A stretch of DNA of 64,000 nucleotides from Phycisphaeraceae bacterium (GTDB taxonomy: Bacteria; Planctomycetota; Phycisphaerae; Phycisphaerales; UBA1924): assembly GCA_019636655.1 (NCBI GenBank), contig JAHBXB010000001.1, positions 1-64,000 of the forward strand, read 5' to 3'. A program made the position numbers and the translations under genes. The notes beneath the pieces were generated by a model that made no database searches, was not told the DNA's origin, and saw only the letters and a program-made list of their open reading frames with translations. This document shows positions 58,501 through 64,000 of the stretch, one piece after another; positions within the stretch are counted from its first letter, which is position 1, and every line of letters starts with the position of its first letter.

Positions 58501-60045
58501 ATGAGAACACGACGTGCCGTTTTCACTGCTGCTGCCCTGATCGCTGCGTGCCTGATGCCCCTGACGGTCTCCGCGGAGCAGCCCTCCAAGACCGCCATGC
58601 AGTCCGAGGGCGGGCGGCGGAAGGAACTCCCGGTCACCATTGATGCCCTGCCCCGTTTGCACGTCACCACTTCCGGCCGCGTGATCCTCGACGAAATGCC
58701 CGGCGGAGGCGGCCTCCGTGGCCCCTGCCCGCCAACCGTCTCGACGCACACGGATGCCAACTTCCAGGGCGGCTCGTACGTCATCCAGGCCGGCTTTGGC
58801 GAGCAGGAGATCGCCGCCGCGTCCTACACCATCCCCGCGGCGTCTTTCCCCATCAAGATCGACCTCATGGAGTTCATTCTGGCGGGACAGAGCCTGAACC
58901 AGCAGACCGTCACCAAGTGGGGGGTCAGGGTGTGGGATGGCAATCCGAACACCGGGACCCTGGTCGCTCAGTACGACTCTGACGACCTGATCCTGCCCCA
59001 CGCACGCATCGGCCCGGGTACCGCCGGCGTCAATATCCAGGTCTCCGTGGATCCGAGCGATCCCGAGCAGATCTTCGTGACCAATGTCAGCGGAACCAAC
59101 ACATTCAGCATCGGGCTGGTCATCGTGGATCACCACAACCAGACCGCTAATCCCTGCATCACGGCACCCCCTTCAAACTCCAATGCGTTCCCGGTGACGG
59201 ATACATCGGGGCTTTCGCAGGCGAGCCGGAACTGGCTCTTTGGACTGAACTGCGGCACCTTCGGATGCCCGCCTAATGGGGGCTGGGCCACGTTCCAGGC
59301 TCTCAATGTCCTGTGCCGCCCCTCGGGCGACTGGGTCATGAAGGCGACCTGGTCCAAGGTCGACTGCCAGCCGGCGACAGGCTCGTGCTGCACCGCGGGG
59401 TCATGCCAGGTGACCACCCAGGCGGCCTGTGTCGGCGGTGGTGGGGTCTATGCCGGGGATGGCACCACCTGCGTTACGAATCCCTGCCCGACTCCTCAGG
59501 GTGCCTGCTGCTTCTCAAACAACGCCTGCGTGGTTCTGACCCAGGCTGACTGCACGACCGCGGCTGGCACCTATCTCGGAAATGGGACGGCCTGCTCGGG
59601 CAATCAGTGCCCACAGGGCGCCTGCTGCCTCGGAAACGGTGGGTGCATCACCACCACCCAGCCTGGGTGCGTGAGCGCCTCGGGAACCTTCCAGGGCGTC
59701 GGTGTCTCCTGTGCTTCGGCGAACTGTCCGCAACCAACGGGCGCCTGTTGCACATCCGGTGGCGGCTGCCTGACCCAGACGCAAGCGAACTGCTCCCTGA
59801 TCCCGGGCGCCACGTGGCGGGGTGCCGGCACGGCCTGCCCGCAGGCCTGTCAGTGCCGGCCGGACTGGGACCACAACGGGTCGCTGGAGCCCTCGGATAT
59901 CGCCGCGTTCATCGTTTCCTGGACTACCAGCCTCTCGCAGGGCACGCTGGGAGGCGACTACGACGGCAACGGGACAGTCGAACCCTCTGATATCGCCCAG
60001 TTTGTTGCCGCATGGCTCACCGGCTTGCAGAACGGATGCCCATAG
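58501..60045 (+). CDS. Secreted dockerin-type protein with Cys-rich repeats
   Basis: 514 residues from the ATG at 58501 (GAGG five bases upstream). Signal peptide to about residue 25. Residues about 80-285 form a beta-sandwich resembling extracellular adhesion domains. Residues about 290-435 contain four to five imperfect repeats of about 37 residues of the type GxCCxxxGxCxxxTQAxCxxxxGxYxGxGTxCxxNxCP, six Cys per unit, likely disulfide-linked. The C-terminus is a double dockerin-like module (HNGSLEPSDIAAFIVSWT and GNGTVEPSDIAQFVAAWL) ending NGCP. The repeats are a known feature of planctomycete surface proteins; their ligand is unknown. Confidence 0.85.
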   Translation: MRTRRAVFTAAALIAACLMPLTVSAEQPSKTAMQSEGGRRKELPVTIDALPRLHVTTSGRVILDEMPGGGGLRGPCPPTVSTHTDANFQGGSYVIQAGFGEQEIAAASYTIPAASFPIKIDLMEFILAGQSLNQQTVTKWGVRVWDGNPNTGTLVAQYDSDDLILPHARIGPGTAGVNIQVSVDPSDPEQIFVTNVSGTNTFSIGLVIVDHHNQTANPCITAPPSNSNAFPVTDTSGLSQASRNWLFGLNCGTFGCPPNGGWATFQALNVLCRPSGDWVMKATWSKVDCQPATGSCCTAGSCQVTTQAACVGGGGVYAGDGTTCVTNPCPTPQGACCFSNNACVVLTQADCTTAAGTYLGNGTACSGNQCPQGACCLGNGGCITTTQPGCVSASGTFQGVGVSCASANCPQPTGACCTSGGGCLTQTQANCSLIPGATWRGAGTACPQACQCRPDWDHNGSLEPSDIAAFIVSWTTSLSQGTLGGDYDGNGTVEPSDIAQFVAAWLTGLQNGCP

Positions 60046-60469
60046 TGAGCGGGATCCCTGGGAAAGAACCGGTATTCTCAAATCAGGTGCAACCTCGGAC
60101 CGACATGGGGCGTATTGGCACTCGCACCTGCGTTTCGGACCATCTAGTCCGAAGGTATCGGGCAGTCAGCCCGATGGGCACTGTACTTCTTCAAGCGGGT
60201 CGAAGGACAAGCAGTTGACACGGTCCGGTGCAACAACAACCGGCGTAGGCCTGATGGAAGCCCCAGGGGCGTGTCCTGTCGCTGTCTGGTTCATAACGTC
60301 TGATAGGAGCTGAAGTTCCCGTCTCTTGTCTCGTTCCTTGACAGGAGATGGATTTGAGAGAGAATCGTACGGGGAGTTCTCCCCGCTCACGTTTGGTTAG
60401 AGGACGGAAGTCGGCTCGTTCCGAGGCGCTCGCCGCGGGCTCGGTTTGACAGCCACGAAAGGAGATCCA
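60046..60469 (+). other. Long intergenic leader region
   Basis: 424 bp without a convincing gene. It holds a promoter candidate TTGACA (60338-60343), 16 bp, GAGAAT (60360-60365), giving a leader of about 100 nt to the ATG at 60470. The first 290 bp are of mixed composition; I see no riboswitch or tRNA-like fold there. Confidence 0.5.
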
Positions 60470-61933
60470 ATGGCGCGTCGTCAGATCCAGTTGTTGGCCG
60501 CAGTGGGTAGCTGCCTTGCCTCGGCCGCGGTATTTGCACAGTGTCCGGTGCCGACCGGCCCGGATGTGATCGTTGGTGATATGGCCTCCCCTGTGACCAA
60601 TGGTCCGGTCGGCGCTACCACCACGTACTCCTTTGGTACAACTTCCTGCAACATCGGGAACGCCATCATCAAATGGGTCTCCGGTACGCGGGAACACCCG
60701 GTGATCGGACAGAATCTGTACCGCATCAAGGACGGCCGCTTCGAGCAGCTCGGCCAGTCATGGCTGAAGCACGGGTTTACCGCCCTCACCGGCAGCGTCT
60801 GCTGCACGTGCACCGGCGGCGGCGGCAGCTACCTGTCGCCCTCCTGCTCCGACCCCTACACCGCCGGCCGTAACGCCACCCAGTCGAACCTCGGCCCCAA
60901 GTGGCCGGTGAACGCGAACTCGGGCTTCTACCCGTATCCGTTTACCTCCAGCAGCGCGACGTACGGCTACACCGCGCCCCCCAGCGCTCCGGCCACGATT
61001 GGCCGCCGTCTGCAGGTGGCCACGGCGGATGTCGCCCCGGCCAGCAACCCCGGCGCGATTTACTACTGCGATACGCACTACGTCACGCAGGACGACGCCC
61101 TCGCCGGCAACGGGCTCAACAATCTGTCCGCCCGCAAGATCAACAACGCCTCGGCACCGGGCAGCCTCAGCTTCATCGGTGCGACCATCCGCCAGAAGGC
61201 CGCGATCCAGGTTTGGAAGGACAACGAGGATCCCTCCGTCGTTCTCCAGGCCGTTGATTACCCCGAAACCAACTACCCGAACCCGACGCCCGGCGCCACC
61301 CTGACCGCCACGGTCACGGCTCGCTTCTGGGTCGCGGCGAAGGTCACCAACCTCGGTGGCGGCGTGACGCGGTACTCCTACTCCGTCATGAACGTCAACT
61401 CCGATCGCAGCGGCGGCTCGCTGACCGTGCCGGTTGGCTGCGGCGTGGATGTGTCCAACCTGTACTTCAACGACGTGGACTACCACAGCGGTGAAGTCTG
61501 GGACAACACCGACTGGGGCGTCACCCAGACCGCCGGCGGCATCGAGTGGAAGTCCCCCAAGGTGTATAGCGCCGATCCCTACACCAATGCCCTCCGCTGG
61601 AGCACGACGTACACGTTCTCGTTCGATACCACCGCGACGGCGACGACCACCGGCACCCTGACGCTCGGGCTGTTCAAGCCGGCGATCAACGCCGGGGCGC
61701 CGGACAGCCTGTCGGTCCCGAACATGCCCATCCCCGCCGCGGGTTGCCGCGCGGAGCAGGACGGTGTGGCCGGCATCACCCCGTCCGACATCGCGGCGTT
61801 CGTGAACGCCTGGTTCACCGGCATTTCCGGCGGCACGCTCCAGGGCGACTTCGACTGCTCCGGCGTGGTCGAGCCCTCGGATATCGCCCAGTACATCAGC
61901 GAGTGGTTCAGCGCTCTCGGCGGCGGCTGCTGA
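60470..61933 (+). CDS. Secreted dockerin-type protein
   Basis: 487 residues from the ATG at 60470 (AAAGGAG five bases upstream). Signal peptide to about residue 22 (AVFAQCP). The long middle part (about 25-420) is rich in Thr, Gly, Asn and aromatic residues, with several Cys (SVCCTCTGGGGSYLSPSC) and a typical planctomycete segment WVSGTREHPVIGQNLYRIKDGRFEQLGQSWLKHGF. This segment recurs in many 'hypothetical' secreted proteins of the group. The C-terminus is the dockerin-like pair (VAGITPSDIAAFVNAWF, with an atypical first loop, and CSGVVEPSDIAQYISEWF) ending GGGC. A strong terminator follows. Confidence 0.82.
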   Translation: MARRQIQLLAAVGSCLASAAVFAQCPVPTGPDVIVGDMASPVTNGPVGATTTYSFGTTSCNIGNAIIKWVSGTREHPVIGQNLYRIKDGRFEQLGQSWLKHGFTALTGSVCCTCTGGGGSYLSPSCSDPYTAGRNATQSNLGPKWPVNANSGFYPYPFTSSSATYGYTAPPSAPATIGRRLQVATADVAPASNPGAIYYCDTHYVTQDDALAGNGLNNLSARKINNASAPGSLSFIGATIRQKAAIQVWKDNEDPSVVLQAVDYPETNYPNPTPGATLTATVTARFWVAAKVTNLGGGVTRYSYSVMNVNSDRSGGSLTVPVGCGVDVSNLYFNDVDYHSGEVWDNTDWGVTQTAGGIEWKSPKVYSADPYTNALRWSTTYTFSFDTTATATTTGTLTLGLFKPAINAGAPDSLSVPNMPIPAAGCRAEQDGVAGITPSDIAAFVNAWFTGISGGTLQGDFDCSGVVEPSDIAQYISEWFSALGGGC

Positions 61934-61962
61934 GTTCGAGCGGCTCTCGCAACTGGAATCAC

Positions 61963-62004
61963 AAGGCCCGTATCCACCATGGATGCGGGCCTTTTCCTTT
62001 TTTT
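61963..62004 (+). terminator. Strong intrinsic terminator after the tandem dockerin genes
   Basis: AAGGCCCGTATCC (61963-61975) pairs with GGATGCGGGCCTT (61981-61993), one G-U pair, 5-nt loop, followed by TTTTCCTTTTTTT. It ends the dockerin block and insulates pgl. Confidence 0.95.
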
Positions 62005-62043
62005 GCGATTGGCCCGGGCCGCGCGGCGGGGCGACAATAGCCG

Positions 62044-62871
62044 ATGAGCAGCCTCCCCGACTTCGCCGCGCCGCCGCCGACCCCCAAACTCCCCGGTACC
62101 GTCGTCGTCCGTGAAACCGCCGACGCCGTTGTGGACTCGATCGCCGCGGACCTGATGATTCACGCCATGTCGTGCGTCCGGGCGTTCGGCGACTTCCACC
62201 TGGCGCTCTCGGGCGGGAAGACGCCGCTCCCCCTGTACCTCCGGATGATGTACGACCCTGCCTACCGCGCCTTCCCCTGGAACCGCACCCACCTGTGGAT
62301 CGTTGATGAGCGACGCGTGCCCTTCGATGACGAGCGCAGTAACTTCAAGGCGATCAACGAGATCATCGGCGACCACTCCGACATCCCTCGCGAGCAGGTG
62401 CACCCGATCTTCGCGATGGCCGACGACGCCGACGTGCGGTACGAGCGGGAACTTCAGGAGTGCCTCGCCTGGCGCGAGAAGGGGCACGACCGGCTCGACT
62501 ACGTCCTGCTCGGGATGGGTCCGGACGCCCATACCGCCAGCCTGTTCCCGCACTCCCCCGCGCTGGTGGAGGAGCCGGAGCGCCCCCGGTTGGTGCGGAT
62601 CAACTCCGGCCCCCGGGTGACCCCGCCGGACCGCGTGACCATGACGTTCCGGTTGATCAACGCCTCCCGGTTCGTTAGCGTGCTCGCGGTTGGTCCGGAA
62701 AAGCAACCGACATTCGAGCGGGTCGTCAAGGCCGTTGGCGACGCCGCCGGTCCGGGCGGGCGTGAGGTCGTGCAGGAACTCCCGATCCTGGGCGTCCGGC
62801 CGGTCGGCGGTGAGCTGCGGTGGTACCTCGATCACGCGGCCTGCCCGGCCGCGGCCCCCCGCGGTACGTAG
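62044..62871 (+). CDS. pgl: 6-phosphogluconolactonase
   Basis: 275 residues. DevB/Pgl signatures: FHLALSGGKTPLPLYLRM, WNRTHLWIVDERRVPFDDERSNFK, and LDYVLLGMGPDAHTASLFPHSPAL with the substrate-binding His. It hydrolyses 6-phosphogluconolactone made by Zwf, the second step of the oxidative pentose phosphate pathway. It directly follows the strong terminator, so it must have its own promoter within the 40 bp upstream; a GACAAT lies there (62033-62038), five bases before the ATG. An RluA-type gene follows after 28 nt. Confidence 0.96.
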   Translation: MSSLPDFAAPPPTPKLPGTVVVRETADAVVDSIAADLMIHAMSCVRAFGDFHLALSGGKTPLPLYLRMMYDPAYRAFPWNRTHLWIVDERRVPFDDERSNFKAINEIIGDHSDIPREQVHPIFAMADDADVRYERELQECLAWREKGHDRLDYVLLGMGPDAHTASLFPHSPALVEEPERPRLVRINSGPRVTPPDRVTMTFRLINASRFVSVLAVGPEKQPTFERVVKAVGDAAGPGGREVVQELPILGVRPVGGELRWYLDHAACPAAAPRGT

Positions 62872-62899
62872 GGCCCCTCTCGGCGGCTACCGTGTCGCC

Positions 62900-63697
62900 A
62901 TGGCCACACTCTCGGTAGAGCCCAACGACCAGGTGACCTTCCGCGCGTGCGTGGAGGACGAGCACCTGATCGTGGTCGAGAAGCGCAGCGGCTTGGCTAC
63001 GCAGCCGGGCCTGGGCCACGAGCGAGACACGCTCCTCAACGCCCTGTTCGCACGCTTCGGCTCCACGCTGCAGAACCTGGGAGCCTCGCGGGACTTCGGC
63101 CTGCTGCACCGCCTCGACAAGGACACGTCGGGCCTGCTCGTCGTCGCGCTCAGTGTGCGGGCCTACGACCTGCTCCGCGCGTCGTTCGAGGCACGCGAGG
63201 TCAGGAAGTTCTACTGGGCGCTGTGCGCCAAGCCGCCGAAGGAGCCCACCGGCCTCATCACACTGCCGCTGATCGAGTCGGGGGGGACGCGCGGCAAGCC
63301 GAAACTCTCGAGGGTGTCCCGCAGCCGCGACTCCAAGCCTGCCGCCACCGCCTACCGCGTGCTGCAGGCGTCGGATCGCGCCACACTCATCGAGTGCCGA
63401 CCGCTTACGGGCCGGCTCCACCAGGTCCGCGTGCACCTCGACGCCATCGGCTGCCCCATCCTGGGCGACGAGTTCTACGCGATCCCCGCGATCGCCGGAT
63501 CATCACCCCGCCTGGCCCTGCACGCCCACCGGCTCGCGTTCACCCACCCGATCACCCGCGAGGCCGTCGATGTACGCTCAAAGTGGCCGCATGATCTCAA
63601 GCCGCTCTTGAAGCGGATGAAGCTCGAGCGGCCGGATCAGGTTGCTCCGCCCGCGGGCCGTCCGGCGGACAGCTCCGATGACGCACCGCCGGAATGA
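62900..63697 (+). CDS. RluA-family pseudouridine synthase
   Basis: 265 residues from the ATG at 62900; TACCGT ends six bases upstream and no Shine-Dalgarno is seen. Catalytic Asp73 in the HRLDKDTSGLLV signature; LTGRLHQVRVHLDAIGCPILGDEFY and LHAHRLAFTHPITRE are the other RluA motifs. There is no S4 domain, so it resembles the short RluA/TruC group that modifies tRNA or 23S rRNA uridines. The C-terminal 25 residues are a Pro/Asp-rich tail. It converges on the HemW-like gene 4 nt away. Confidence 0.93.
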   Translation: MATLSVEPNDQVTFRACVEDEHLIVVEKRSGLATQPGLGHERDTLLNALFARFGSTLQNLGASRDFGLLHRLDKDTSGLLVVALSVRAYDLLRASFEAREVRKFYWALCAKPPKEPTGLITLPLIESGGTRGKPKLSRVSRSRDSKPAATAYRVLQASDRATLIECRPLTGRLHQVRVHLDAIGCPILGDEFYAIPAIAGSSPRLALHAHRLAFTHPITREAVDVRSKWPHDLKPLLKRMKLERPDQVAPPAGRPADSSDDAPPE

Positions 63698-63701
63698 CCG
63701 C

Positions 63702-64000
63702 CTATGGGGACGGGACCGCCCGCATCAGTTCCCCCGCGATCGCATCCGCAAACATGAATCCATCCTCGCTCAGGGTCCACCGCCCCGCCGTGTCCAGCAG
63801 GTGCCCCCGGGCGGCCACGCGGTTGGCGGCACCCCGTAGCGAAGACTCTCCGGCGGGATCGATCGCGCGAAGGTCCATAAGCAGGCCATCCGCATCGATC
63901 CCCTCGCGCAACCGGAGGCCCATCATGAGCCGCTCCCGGATGAGCCTCGCCGGATCAGCGGACTCGAAGTCGATCACGGGCGAGTGCCCGGTCGACGCCA
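63702..64000 (-). CDS. HemW-like radical SAM protein, C-terminal part (partial)
   Basis: Open to the window edge on the minus strand (99 codons visible). The sequence RERLMMGLRLREGIDADGLLMDL and the closing WTLSEDGFMFADAIAGELM match the C-terminal domain of HemW (formerly called oxygen-independent coproporphyrinogen oxidase-like), a heme chaperone. The radical SAM part with its CxxxCxxC cluster would lie beyond 64000 and is not visible here, so the assignment rests on this domain only. Confidence 0.8.
   Translation of the reverse strand, partial: ASTGHSPVIDFESADPARLIRERLMMGLRLREGIDADGLLMDLRAIDPAGESSLRGAANRVAARGHLLDTAGRWTLSEDGFMFADAIAGELMRAVPSP

Noticed and set aside
61579-62835. 418-codon minus-strand frame across the terminator and pgl
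   Set aside because: It runs through a strong intrinsic terminator and opposite a clear Pgl; no family features.
1-64000. CRISPR arrays, insertion sequences, prophage, rRNA
   Set aside because: No regularly spaced direct repeats, transposase or integrase motifs, phage structural genes or rRNA-like sequence were seen.

Overview
This is a high-GC bacterial chromosome segment with densely packed genes on both strands. I read it as a planctomycete, most likely class Phycisphaerae. The evidence is family-level: six secreted proteins end in a short double dockerin-like module followed by a C-terminal Cys; two secreted proteins end in Pro-Ala-Pro, a hydrophobic helix and an Arg cluster (PEP-CTERM-like); an ECF sigma factor is paired with a membrane Ser/Thr kinase carrying TPRs; and there are several lipoproteins, an outer-membrane barrel and LPS-heptose genes, which imply a diderm. 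I found no insertion sequence, prophage, CRISPR array or rRNA. The only RNA gene is tRNA-Ala(GGC).

Layout. 1-1.1 kb: a gene end, then two small genes of lower GC. 1.1-4.0 kb: a protein with three Cys-rich metal-binding-like repeats, a PEP-CTERM-like protein and an HTH-like protein. 4.1-7.2 kb: kinase and ECF sigma. 7.3-9.6 kb: DUF4282 membrane protein and two lipoproteins. 9.66-29.7 kb: a large carbohydrate locus with a discoidin/six-hairpin glycosidase, a GH1 beta-glucosidase, a MalK-type ATPase, a LacI regulator, a PF10091-type glucanase lipoprotein, a PEP-CTERM-like protein, then GH94 phosphorylase - pseudopilin - small membrane protein - sugar-binding protein - two permeases, then two dockerin-type proteins. 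29.8-33.5 kb: small genes plus an ArsR-led operon. 33.5-40.3 kb: serpin-like lipoprotein, EF4/LepA, GmhB-like phosphatase, heptosyltransferase, outer-membrane protein, unknown gene, tRNA-Ala. 40.5-50.8 kb: beta-propeller protein, DinB, SnoaL-like, DUF1579, Arg/Gly-rich secreted protein, TPR protein, YbjQ, DEAD-box helicase, chagasin-like inhibitor. 51.0-64.0 kb: chorismate synthase, zinc ribbon, HAD phosphatase, ThiD2-ThiE fusion, G6P dehydrogenase, four tandem dockerin-type proteins, 6-phosphogluconolactonase, RluA-type pseudouridine synthase and the end of a HemW-like gene.

How it works together. The carbohydrate locus looks like one regulon. Five copies of a LacI-type operator, TGTAA(G/T)CGGTT(A/T)C, lie in front of the PF10091 glucanase, the PEP-CTERM-like protein, the GH94-ABC operon, the first dockerin protein and the discoidin glycosidase. 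Three of them sit directly behind near-identical promoters (TTGACA, 17-18 bp, CATNNT). The logic would be: the sugar releases the LacI repressor; secreted enzymes cut a beta-glucan; the ABC system imports oligosaccharides; GH94 and GH1 degrade them inside. PF10091 plus GH94 makes a beta-1,2-glucan a reasonable but unproven substrate.

A second theme is start sites. At least nine genes without a Shine-Dalgarno sequence have a TANNNT hexamer 5-8 nt before the start codon, as expected for leaderless mRNAs, whereas secreted and operon-internal genes usually have a good AGGAG. A third theme is secreted protease-inhibitor-like lipoproteins (serpin-like and chagasin-like) and the four-gene dockerin block lying between zwf and pgl.
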